Assembly: GCF_000764205.1 (NCBI RefSeq)
Contig: NZ_JQDZ01000038.1
Span: forward strand, 1 to 50,482
Direction: 5' to 3'
From: Thalassotalea sp. ND16A
GTDB taxonomy: Bacteria; Pseudomonadota; Gammaproteobacteria; Enterobacterales; Alteromonadaceae
DNA: 50,482 nt
The notes below the pieces were generated by a model, which ran no database searches, was not told where the DNA came from, and saw only the letters and a list, made by a program, of their open reading frames with translations. Made by a program: the position numbers and the translations under genes. The stretch's first letter is position 1, and every line of letters begins with the position of its first letter. Below, piece after piece: positions 34,912 to 42,954 of the stretch.

Positions 34912-35994
34912 ATGGCAAATCAACTGATTGAACATTTTCCAACCAAGTACTGGCAGCGGCTAGAAGATGGCAGAGTACGTTGCGATGTGTGCCCGCAACA
35001 CTGCACCTTACGGGAGGGAAAACGCGGCAGCTGTTTTGTGCGTATGCATCATAAAGGCAAAATTGTGCTCACCAGTTATGGCCGCTCTTCCGGCTTTTGT
35101 ATCGACCCGATTGAAAAAAAACCGCTCAATCATTTCTATCCAGGCAGCAGTGTGTTGTCCTTTGGTACGGCAGGATGTAATTTAAGCTGTAAGTTTTGCC
35201 AAAACTGGGACATCAGCAAGTCGCGGCAAATAGATACTTTAAGTGGCAGTGCCATGCCAGAACAGTTAGCCAAAGCGGCGAAACAGCATCACTGCAAGAG
35301 TCTGGCGTTTACCTATAACGATCCGGTTATTTTTATGGAATACGCCATCGACACCGCCATTGCCGCGAAACAGCAAAACATAAAAAGTGTGGCGGTAAGT
35401 GCCGGTTATATCTGCGCTGAGCCAAGAGCAGAGTTTTACCAACACATGGATGCAGCCAATATTGATTTAAAAGCATTTAGCGAAAGCTTTTATCACAAAA
35501 TATGTCACGGTCATTTACAGCCAGTGTTAGAGACGCTGCTTTATTTAAAAAATGAAACCAATGTCTGGTTTGAAATCACCACGTTGCTGATCCCCGATGA
35601 AAACGATTCAGCGCAAGAGTTGCATGCGATGTGTCAATGGATTGCAGAAAGTCTTGGCGTGGATATTCCGCTGCACTTTAGTGCCTTTCATCCCGATTTT
35701 AAAATGCTGGATAAAGGCAATACGCCGCTTTCAACACTGTTAAAAGCACGGGCAATCGCGCAAAGCTACGGCCTTAACTATGTGTATTGTGGCAATGTAT
35801 TTGATAGCGAGTCCGACAGCACTTATTGCCCAAATTGCCAACAATTGCTGATTGGCCGGAACTGGTATGAACTTAACCAATATCGCTTAACGGAACACGG
35901 TAATTGCCAACACTGCGGCCAGCAATTACCCGGTCGTTTCGCTGCCTTTAACAACAGTTTTGGCCGAAAGCGCATACCAATTGCGATTATCTAA
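34912..35994 (+). CDS. amrS: AmmeMemoRadiSam system radical SAM enzyme
   Basis: A 360-residue radical SAM protein. The 4Fe-4S cluster motif CX3CX2C is C89-N-L-S-C93-K-F-C96, in a CNLSCKFCQNWDISK context shared with pyruvate-formate-lyase-activase-like proteins. An N-terminal Cys set (CDVCPQHC) and a C-terminal pair of CxxC (CPNC and CQHC) could hold zinc or another cluster, as usual for this subfamily. FTYNDPVIFMEY and the conserved DLKAFSE follow. Its target is unknown. A ribosome site AGGCGG precedes the ATG. It starts a likely operon with the TetR-type gene and the membrane hydrolase. Confidence 0.93.
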   Translation: MANQLIEHFPTKYWQRLEDGRVRCDVCPQHCTLREGKRGSCFVRMHHKGKIVLTSYGRSSGFCIDPIEKKPLNHFYPGSSVLSFGTAGCNLSCKFCQNWDISKSRQIDTLSGSAMPEQLAKAAKQHHCKSLAFTYNDPVIFMEYAIDTAIAAKQQNIKSVAVSAGYICAEPRAEFYQHMDAANIDLKAFSESFYHKICHGHLQPVLETLLYLKNETNVWFEITTLLIPDENDSAQELHAMCQWIAESLGVDIPLHFSAFHPDFKMLDKGNTPLSTLLKARAIAQSYGLNYVYCGNVFDSESDSTYCPNCQQLLIGRNWYELNQYRLTEHGNCQHCGQQLPGRFAAFNNSFGRKRIPIAII

Positions 35995-36014
35995 CAGACC
36001 CTAAGGGAGGGATT

Positions 36015-36623
36015 ATGGGCGAAGATGAGATCACTCAACAAGTAGTGTTAGATAAGGCACTGGCTCTTGCGCACCAAAGCAGCTGGGAGGGTTTTAGTTT
36101 GTTAGCGCTGGCCCATAACTTAAACTGCAGCCTCGGCGATATTCGAATGTTATTTCGTTCAAAAGACGATATGGCGGAAGCATTGTTCGATCGAGCCGAT
36201 GCTGCCATGCTCAATAGTAGCAGCCCAAATGCACTGCCAGCGCAAACCAGTGAACAGCTCCTGATTGATTGCATCATGGTCTGGTTTAATTTTCTCACGC
36301 CCCATAAGAAACTGGTTAAGGAGATCCTTGCCTATAAATTTGAACCGGGTCATTTTCATCTACAAGCCCATGGAATTACCCGCGTAAGCCGTACCGTACA
36401 GTGGTTTATACTAGCTGCCGGTCGTGATTACTCCGGGCTTAAGCGTATTGGTGATGAAATATCCGTAACCTCGGCCTATTTGCTGAGTTTTTCCTTTTAT
36501 TTTGTCGATAATAGCAAGCAACACCTAAAAACGCGGCAGCTGTTACAGCGTTTGCTAAACAGAAACAGGCAACTGTATCATGCGCTCAAGGCCATAAGCC
36601 GGCCTTTAAGGCACAAAAAGTGA
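36015..36623 (+). CDS. TetR-family-like regulator
   Basis: A 202-residue protein with an N-terminal TetR-type HTH: VLDKALALAHQSSWEGFSLLALAHNLNCSLGDIRMLFRSKDDM in residues 9-53, where the last part is the recognition helix and the capping SK motif. The C-terminal two thirds are helical and resemble ligand domains of TetR or COQ9-like proteins (FILAAGRDYSGLKRI). AGGGAGGG lies before the ATG. It begins 20 bases after amrS, so cotranscription is likely. It is a candidate repressor for the palindrome upstream of amrS. A COQ9-like role cannot be excluded. Confidence 0.75.
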   Translation: MGEDEITQQVVLDKALALAHQSSWEGFSLLALAHNLNCSLGDIRMLFRSKDDMAEALFDRADAAMLNSSSPNALPAQTSEQLLIDCIMVWFNFLTPHKKLVKEILAYKFEPGHFHLQAHGITRVSRTVQWFILAAGRDYSGLKRIGDEISVTSAYLLSFSFYFVDNSKQHLKTRQLLQRLLNRNRQLYHALKAISRPLRHKK

Positions 36624-36630
36624 AGCTCAA

Positions 36631-37710
36631 TTGGATGTCCTAACCCATGCTATTGTCGGCGCTGCGGTGGCTCAATTGCCCGGCTCTGGCAACGCTGACA
36701 AGCAAACCATAATATCTTGGCAAAAACGGACCGTAATTGGTGCCAGCGCGGCATTGTTTGCAGATATCGATTATCTGTTATTTTTCATTAACCCGTTAGA
36801 ATTTCTCGCCTATTGGCACCGGGCAGAAACTCACTCTTTGTTACTGGCACCAGTATGGGCCTGGATAATCACGCAGAGCTGGCAACGTCTAAGCGCCTGG
36901 CGACTTCCGACAAAAACCTTATACTGGCTATGTTTACTGGCCTTTATCTCACACCCGTTACTCGACAGTCTTACCGCATTCGGGACCCAATGGTTTGCCC
37001 CGTTCAGTCGTTACCGGGTGGCGTTCAATATACTGTTTGTGATCGACGCTTACTTTAGCGCCGCGGTACTATGCAGCTTGTGTTTACTGCTTATCTCTAA
37101 TCACCTTCCCCCTATTCACCTGCGCTTTAAGTCTTTGGTAATATTCTTTGCCGCATTATTACCTTGTAGCTACCTGTTCATGGTCATTCACATCAAGCAT
37201 CATATTGAGCAGCAAATTATTGCGAGCCCAAAAAGCATGACATTAATGCCACAACCCTTTTCGCCCTTTTACTGGAGTGCCATCAGTAAAACAGCAAATG
37301 GCTTTGACCAGGCGTATATCAGATTTGACAACGATTATATCGGGCAATGGGTGACCACTAAGTTTGGTATCCAGCAACATCAGGCAAGCTACCGACTGGT
37401 CGAGCAAATAATTTGGCTAAATTACCCGCTCTTGCCAAAACCTGAAACAATGAAAAACCAGGCGTTGGCCGTTTGGAATCATCCAAAATTCAGGCCATTT
37501 CAGCATTTTAGCGTTTCCCCCATTTTTTATGATTACCAACAGACAAGCCAACAAACCTGCGTATGGTTTAGCGATTTACGCTATCACTGGCCAAATATTC
37601 CGCCTTCTTTTCGTTATGGCATGTGCAGGCAATACCCGCTAAACAGCACAAACGACTGGCAGTTATCTCGGATGAAATACTTTCACCCTCAAAGTACTGC
37701 CAACCATTGA
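36631..37710 (+). CDS. YdjM/DUF457-type membrane metal-dependent hydrolase
   Basis: A 359-residue inner-membrane protein. The N-terminus MDVLTHAIVGAAVAQL and the ADIDYLL, HRAETHSLL and FISHPLLDSLTAFGTQWF motifs supply the His/Asp metal ligands of the PF04307 group of membrane-bound hydrolases, and four to five hydrophobic helices lie in residues 40-205. The C-terminal 150 residues are soluble. The start is TTG at 36631, which gives the canonical family N-terminus; no other start fits. It lies 7 bases after the TetR-type gene. The substrate is unknown. Confidence 0.83.
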   Translation: MDVLTHAIVGAAVAQLPGSGNADKQTIISWQKRTVIGASAALFADIDYLLFFINPLEFLAYWHRAETHSLLLAPVWAWIITQSWQRLSAWRLPTKTLYWLCLLAFISHPLLDSLTAFGTQWFAPFSRYRVAFNILFVIDAYFSAAVLCSLCLLLISNHLPPIHLRFKSLVIFFAALLPCSYLFMVIHIKHHIEQQIIASPKSMTLMPQPFSPFYWSAISKTANGFDQAYIRFDNDYIGQWVTTKFGIQQHQASYRLVEQIIWLNYPLLPKPETMKNQALAVWNHPKFRPFQHFSVSPIFYDYQQTSQQTCVWFSDLRYHWPNIPPSFRYGMCRQYPLNSTNDWQLSRMKYFHPQSTANH

Positions 37711-37829
37711 TAGCAATCCTCTTATGCTTTTCACAACCCCTTGAAATTATTAAAGTTACTAAATTAGAACTAATACAGTTTTTAGTCTATTCTTGGTATA
37801 TATAAAAACAAGAACCAGGGTAATTCACG

Positions 37830-38129
37830 ATGATTGACAACAAAGACCTCCTTGAACAATTTAGACGGTTCATTTGGCAAAACAAAACCGCAAATGCGAT
37901 TGAACTTAGTATTGAAACCGTAGACTGGAATGGCAGCGAGCCAAGGTTAAAATACCAAGTAGTAAAAATACTTCCCCACGATGCCAATGAGCAACAGGTC
38001 GAAGCTGCGATGCAAGACCTTTGTGCCAACAGCAACTATTTTGCCACTTGTGCTCTTTGCAAAAAGCCGGAGTTAGCCGGGAAAATGTATGATGAGTATC
38101 TTTGCCAACGCTGTGCTAAATCGCAATAA
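37830..38129 (+). CDS. Small zinc-ribbon protein, unknown function
   Basis: A 99-residue protein I do not recognise. Residues 1-65 are an alpha/beta part with no clear motif (it starts MIDNKDLLEQFRRFIWQ). Residues 70-97 form a two-knuckle zinc site: CALCKKPELAGKMYDEYLC-type spacing with CxxC at about 73-76 and CxxC at about 92-95. CCAGGG precedes the start by 12 bases. It stands alone downstream of the amr operon after 119 bases. The metal site and codon use support it being real. Confidence 0.65.
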   Translation: MIDNKDLLEQFRRFIWQNKTANAIELSIETVDWNGSEPRLKYQVVKILPHDANEQQVEAAMQDLCANSNYFATCALCKKPELAGKMYDEYLCQRCAKSQ

Positions 38130-38212
38130 CATTTGAATTTACACAATAAATTGCTATTTAACAGCGCCACTTATACTCTATAAATACAAAAGAATAATAA
38201 AAAGCGTTCGGC

Positions 38213-38932
38213 ATGAAAAATGACGTAAGATCATTAAGCAGGAAGTTAACCAGTTAAGAACATCTCTCAACCAGCATTGGTCGAATTGCGGTTAAAACCT
38301 CAGGCTTTGCGCTACCAATATTTATCGGCGTGCAATTTGACAGTACTTTTATCGCTAGCCTTATCGCCAGTGTTTATTGGGGAGTGGCGTATGTGTTTAT
38401 TAACAATTCAATATACTTGCGCACCAGCAGCGAATTTATCAAATGCACTAATCTATTGATTTTATTAGCTAGTTGGTTCTTTACCCTGGACAACAGTTAC
38501 TATGTGTGCAGCGCAACACTGACGCTAATTTGTATGGCGTATGGTACGTTAACAGCGGCATCACCCCAGCAATGGTTGCGGATGGGCGCACATTACGATT
38601 TATTTTTGCACAGTTTCGCCGCTGTTACCTATTGTCTGGCTTTGTTCTCTTTGGCCCGCTCGGGGTTTGATTTGCTTATTGGTCCCGCCTTGGCCATTCA
38701 CGGTGTGTATATTTTGCTAAAACAGTCTGGCAGCTTAATCAAGGTAAAATATGGCTTTGCCTTAATGTTTATCGCCATCGTCAAACTCGCCTTAATCGAT
38801 GCCGCGAGTGCACTGTTATGGCAGAAGGTGGTCTTGTTTATCGGTGTTGGCGCATTTTTGTTATTTGCCGCATTTTGGTACCAAAAATTAATGACGAAAA
38901 TGACCGCCGCGGATACTGCCACAATGAACTGA
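38213..38932 (+). CDS. C-terminal fragment of DUF2339-like membrane protein, probably a pseudogene
   Basis: From GTG 38330 there is a 200-residue ORF with five or six hydrophobic helices whose end (FIAIVKLALIDAASALLWQK, then VLFIGVGAFLLFAAFWYQKLM) resembles the last helices of DUF2339 proteins, which are usually 600-1000 residues. The reading frame stays open upstream to 38258, then meets TAA at 38255-38257. The same frame continues before that from an ATG at 38213 (MKNDVRSLSRKLTS). No ribosome site precedes the GTG. I read this as a remnant after an internal deletion with an in-frame stop, though a short expressed protein is possible. Confidence 0.5.
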
Positions 38933-38975
38933 TGGATGAAAACGTTAAGGTCTGGGTAGAGCGCTTAAGAGACTG

Positions 38976-39168
38976 ATACGATATAAGAAAAAATACAACG
39001 TCATTGCGGCGAAGGCCGCAACCTCCTCAAAAGCAACAGAGCATTTAAGGTATTGTTTATAAGCACGTTATATCCGAATGGAGGTTGCGGCCTGCGCCGC
39101 AATGACGTGGTTAATTGTTTCGAAGTATTGCACAACACACTAAAAAAAGAGTGCCTCTCAATGGCACA
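38976..39168 (-). repeat. Dispersed repeat, family A copy 2
   Basis: Inverted copy of 30749-30935. It includes CGTCATTGCGGCGAAGGCCG, CAACCTCC, the central GGTATTGTTTATAAGCACGT, GGAGGTTGCGGCCTGCGCCG and the outer GTATTGCACAACACACT. It starts with ATACGATATAAGAAAAAATA, which is also found beside the family B core at 48331. Confidence 0.85.
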
Positions 39169-39388
39169 AATCAGCCTGATGTAGTCATATCGCAACAGTA
39201 AGAGAACCCGTCCAAAAACATGACGGATAACGGTGTTTTTTTTCTGATTACAGTGGTGTTTTTTTCATTTCTACTCCTGGCAGTTAAATTGTTGGTAATA
39301 AATTCTATATCAGGTACTCATTGCGCCGCGTTCAGGTTAAAATAGCCGTTTTATAATTACACTTCGTTTTTATTGTTAAGGATTTATT
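39169..39388 (+). other. Gap between repeat and Hsp70-like gene
   Basis: No gene is seen. A second fragment of repeat-like sequence (GACGGATAACGGTGTTTTTTTTC near 39222) lies here. The promoter of the Hsp70-like gene probably lies between 39290 and 39370 but no clear -35/-10 pair was fixed. Confidence 0.35.
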
Positions 39389-40735
39389 TTGCATTCATTC
39401 TGTGGCCTGGACTTTGGCACATCTAACTCAACTTTTGGTACCCTAAACCCAGCATCTCAGCAAGCCATGCTTTTGCCGTTAGAAGATAATAAAGTGACTT
39501 TACCCAGCGCAATATTTTTTCATTTTGATCTAAATGAATGCTTTTATGGCCGGGCGGCAATTAATGAGTATATCGATGGTGAGTTTGGTCGATTAATGCG
39601 TTCATTAAAAAGTGTCCTCGGTACTCCTTTGATGGAGGAAACCACGCAGATAAAAGCACAGCAACTGCCATTTGTTGACATTCTCACCAGTTTTTTACAA
39701 AACCTCAAAATCAAAGCCGAACAAAGTGCCGCTGCCAATGGACAACATTCATTCGAACAAGTCGTACTCGGCAGACCGGTACATTTTGTCGATAGCGATC
39801 CACAAGCCGACTTGCTTGCCCAGGACACATTAGAGCAAGCAGCCATTCGAGCAGGCTTTAATGACGTAGTATTTCAATACGAGCCGATCGCCGCCGCGCT
39901 GGATTATGAACAAAGTGTTGACCAGGAAGAAATTGCCTTAATTGTCGATATTGGCGGTGGTACCTCAGATTTTTCTGTGGTCAGAATCTCACCGGAGCGA
40001 GCAAGTAGAGCCGAGAGAAAAGACGATATCTTAGCCAACGGTGGTATTCACATCGGCGGTACCGACTTTGATCGAAAACTCAGTTTAGCCAGCGCTATGC
40101 ATGAGCTTGGTTATAAAAGTTCGTTTAAAGACAAAGCGGCAACGGCAAATTTTGAGAAAAATTTTAGTATTCGCAAATCGGTGAGCAAAGACAGCTATAC
40201 CGAATCGACTAAAATGATCATGCCATCGAGTTACTATCATGATTTGGCCACCTGGCATCGTATTCATCAATTGTATGACCGACATACTATTCACTCATTA
40301 AAAGATATTGCTTATCGGGTAGAGAACAAGCAGCTAATCGATCGCTTGATCAATGTGATCAACAAACGCGAAGGCCATCGTTTAGCCATCGATATCGAGC
40401 ACGCAAAAATTGAGCTCAGTGCCAACGCAAACACCCACATTGACCTGGATTATATTGAACATAACTTAGGGTTAAACATCAGCCTTGAACAATTACGCGA
40501 TTCGGTTAACCATGAAATTAAGAACATTCAAACTCAGGCGTTTCAAACCGTACAAGATGCAGGTTTAGTCCCTTCGCAAATCACCAAAGTGTTTATGACC
40601 GGTGGCACCACGGCTATCCCTATGGTGAAACACGCCATTGAAGCACTGTTCCCGCACACAGATATCATTCAGGGTGATCAATTTGGCTCGGTAGGTTTAG
40701 GGTTGGCTATAGATGCCGGTCGCAAGTTTGCCTAA
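39389..40735 (+). CDS. yegD: YegD-type Hsp70-family protein
   Basis: A 448-residue protein of the actin-like ATPase/Hsp70 superfamily. Phosphate-1 motif GLDFGTSNSTFG is at residues 5-16, phosphate-2 VDIGGGTSDFSVVRI near 187-202, and the adenosine-site motif FMTGGTTAIPMVK near 403. It lacks the substrate-binding domain and lid of DnaK, as YegD does. The client is unknown. The start is TTG at 39389 preceded by AAGGA; no ATG fits. It is a single gene, followed by a hairpin. Confidence 0.88.
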   Translation: MHSFCGLDFGTSNSTFGTLNPASQQAMLLPLEDNKVTLPSAIFFHFDLNECFYGRAAINEYIDGEFGRLMRSLKSVLGTPLMEETTQIKAQQLPFVDILTSFLQNLKIKAEQSAAANGQHSFEQVVLGRPVHFVDSDPQADLLAQDTLEQAAIRAGFNDVVFQYEPIAAALDYEQSVDQEEIALIVDIGGGTSDFSVVRISPERASRAERKDDILANGGIHIGGTDFDRKLSLASAMHELGYKSSFKDKAATANFEKNFSIRKSVSKDSYTESTKMIMPSSYYHDLATWHRIHQLYDRHTIHSLKDIAYRVENKQLIDRLINVINKREGHRLAIDIEHAKIELSANANTHIDLDYIEHNLGLNISLEQLRDSVNHEIKNIQTQAFQTVQDAGLVPSQITKVFMTGGTTAIPMVKHAIEALFPHTDIIQGDQFGSVGLGLAIDAGRKFA

Positions 40736-40753
40736 TACCAAAGAATTTGAATC

Positions 40754-40779
40754 CGGGATATTGAGTGCTGATTATCCCG
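40754..40779 (+). terminator. Hairpin after yegD
   Basis: CGGGATA and TATCCCG pair around 12 bases. It is enclosed by ATACCAAA (40734) and TTTGGTAT (about 40815), giving a nested palindromic element related to the ATACC family. No U-run follows. Confidence 0.4.
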
Positions 40780-40923
40780 AGTTCAGGTTAATTACGAGAT
40801 CGTCCAATTAATACATTTGGTATCATTCAAAACCGAACACAAGGTCGTTAAAAGCGAACATACAAGCTTCATTTTCAACCTTTGCAAACACATAACCACA
40901 TGTATTTATTGCAATTTTAATTG

Positions 40924-40939
40924 TGGCACGAATATTTCA
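40924..40939 (+). promoter_or_regulatory. Sigma-54 promoter of efflux operon
   Basis: TGGCACGAATATTTCA: a perfect TGGCACG -24 element, then TT-T-C-A at the -12 position, with ten bases between GG and the TC that replaces GC. The start would be near 40950, 28 bases before the adaptor gene. The regulator gene four positions downstream encodes an NtrC-type activator. Confidence 0.7.
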
Positions 40940-40977
40940 TAGTACAGTTAATATCATGTTAATCACTATGAGTCATT

Positions 40978-42216
40978 ATGAAAATTGAACTAACTCAGCA
41001 AAAACCGTGGAAAAAAATTGCCGCTCTTGGCTTGTTTATTAGCTTACTCGGTTATGCCACGTATGCAGTCAGCAGCAAAGCCAGCAAAACAGTCGATATC
41101 GACAGCTTAACTTTTACCACCGTTGCCACGGGTCCATTAGATATATACAGCAGCGCCTACGGTGAATTTGCCTCAGCCAAAGAGCGGTTATTAACGGCTC
41201 CGGCGTTAGGTAAAGTCGCTGAAATTCTAGTACGCCCGGGTACCAAGGTAACCCCGGATACGGTTATTTTACTTCTTGATAACCCAAAACTGGAACAAGA
41301 GGTTAGCCAGGCGCAAGGGCAACTAGCGCAACAACAGGCGCAGTTAGAAGCATTTAAATACGAACAACAAAGCGAACGCTTGAACTACCAAGGCCGCATT
41401 GCCGACATTGAAGCCGAGATTGAAAAGGCGCAACTGGAACTATCAGTCAATGAAAATTTAATGAATTTGGGCGTGTCGTCAAAAATTGAATTGCAACGTG
41501 CCAGGCTGGCGGTGAAGCAAGAAAGCAAACGGCTGAAATTTGAGCAACAAAAATATCAGCAGTTTATCGAAATGCAGGGCTACCAGGTAACCCAGCGTGA
41601 TATCACGATCAATCAACAAGCTTCACAAGTTGCCCTGTTAGAAAAACAACTGGCTGACATGCAAGTCACTGCCGGGATCAAAGGTTCGCTGCAAACCTTG
41701 GAAGTTGAACTTGGCCAAAGTGTGCAATTGGGTGAATCATTAGCAAAAGTTGGCAGCGATGAGGAACTGATCGCTCGTTTACGTTTGCCACAACATCAGG
41801 CAGACCAGATAGACATTAACTCTGCAGTCATTATTGATACCCAAAAAGGCAAAATAGCCGCCCACATTACTCGTATTGAAAGCGTTGTCGCCAATGGTTC
41901 CGTCCTGGCTGAAGCGGTTCTTGATGGTGAGCTAACTTCAAACGCCCGCCCTTCTTTAGCGATATCGGCGCAAGTATTTGTTAGGCATAACGTTAATGCG
42001 ATGTTCATTAAGCAAACACCGGGATTACGTCCCCGCTCGAAACAAGCGTTATTTGTCCGTACTGCCAGCAACTTGTTAGAGCAACGCAGCGTCACCTTTG
42101 GCGAGCTTTCGCAAAACCAGTTAGTGATCAATGACGGCCTTGCTCAAGGTGAAGAAATTGTCAGCAGTGATACCAGTAAATACAACCAGTTTAGCCAATT
42201 AACGCTAACTGATTAA
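40978..42216 (+). CDS. HlyD/MacA-type periplasmic adaptor
   Basis: A 412-residue membrane-fusion protein. One N-terminal transmembrane helix (IAALGLFISLLGYATYAV), a lipoyl half-domain around APALGKVAEILVRPGTKVTPDTVILLLDNP (about residues 75-105), a long alpha-helical hairpin (110-225, Gln/Glu/Leu rich), the second lipoyl half (AGIKGSLQTLEVELGQSVQLGESLAKVG) and a beta-barrel. It links the FtsX-type transporter to an outer-membrane channel, which is not in the window. It starts 40 bases after the sigma-54 promoter and leads a probable operon. Confidence 0.88.
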   Translation: MKIELTQQKPWKKIAALGLFISLLGYATYAVSSKASKTVDIDSLTFTTVATGPLDIYSSAYGEFASAKERLLTAPALGKVAEILVRPGTKVTPDTVILLLDNPKLEQEVSQAQGQLAQQQAQLEAFKYEQQSERLNYQGRIADIEAEIEKAQLELSVNENLMNLGVSSKIELQRARLAVKQESKRLKFEQQKYQQFIEMQGYQVTQRDITINQQASQVALLEKQLADMQVTAGIKGSLQTLEVELGQSVQLGESLAKVGSDEELIARLRLPQHQADQIDINSAVIIDTQKGKIAAHITRIESVVANGSVLAEAVLDGELTSNARPSLAISAQVFVRHNVNAMFIKQTPGLRPRSKQALFVRTASNLLEQRSVTFGELSQNQLVINDGLAQGEEIVSSDTSKYNQFSQLTLTD

Positions 42217-42258
42217 ATAACGAATTAACGAATTAAAAATAACAGGATGGAACAGACA

Positions 42259-42954
42259 ATGAAAAAAGTAGTTGAAATGAACAATGTGCACAAACGCTAT
42301 GACGGCCAGCAAATTGAAACTCATGCCCTGCAAGGGATCTCACTGGAAATAAACCAGGGTGAATTTGTCGCCATTACCGGCCCTTCCGGTTGTGGCAAGT
42401 CAACCTTGCTATCGATCATGGGGCTAATGGACAGTGCCAGTGAAGGCGATTATCACATTGCCAACATCAATACTTCCGGACTGAAAGTTGATCAACGTAC
42501 GCAAATTAGAAACCAGCACATTGGCTACGTATTCCAATCATTCAATCTGATTGACAGCTTAACCGTATTTGAAAACGTTGCCCTGCCACTTGAGCACCGA
42601 AACGTCAAAAAAGCCGAAATAAAACAACGGGTGGAACAAGTGCTAACCCAGGTAGATATGTGGCATCGACAAAATTATCGTCCAAATCAGCTATCGGGTG
42701 GTCAACAGCAACGTATCGCCATCGCCCGCGCCTTAGTGGGCAAGCCCGATCTTATCCTGGTGGATGAGCCAACCGGAAACCTCGACAGTAAAAATGGCGA
42801 TCAGGTAATGGCGCTGTTAGAGCAATTGAATAAAGATGGTTCAACCATCGTCATGGTGACTCACGACAGCCGCTATTCACGCTGTGCTAATCGTCAAATA
42901 CAATTGCTTGATGGCCAAATTGTGACTGAGCAAAAACTACGAGGTGTGGCATGA
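42259..42954 (+). CDS. MacB/LolD-type ABC transporter ATPase
   Basis: A 231-residue ATP-binding protein. Walker A GPSGCGKST, Q-loop in YVFQSFNLID, signature LSGGQQQR and Walker B LILVDEPTGNLD are the pattern of type VII (MacB/LolCDE/FtsE) ABC ATPases. ATG 42259 is favoured because AGGATGG is about 8 bases away; the ATG at 42247 lies inside this site. Its stop overlaps the permease start (ATGA). With the permease it should drive mechanotransmission, exporting a substrate from the periplasm rather than across the inner membrane. Confidence 0.92.
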   Translation: MKKVVEMNNVHKRYDGQQIETHALQGISLEINQGEFVAITGPSGCGKSTLLSIMGLMDSASEGDYHIANINTSGLKVDQRTQIRNQHIGYVFQSFNLIDSLTVFENVALPLEHRNVKKAEIKQRVEQVLTQVDMWHRQNYRPNQLSGGQQQRIAIARALVGKPDLILVDEPTGNLDSKNGDQVMALLEQLNKDGSTIVMVTHDSRYSRCANRQIQLLDGQIVTEQKLRGVA

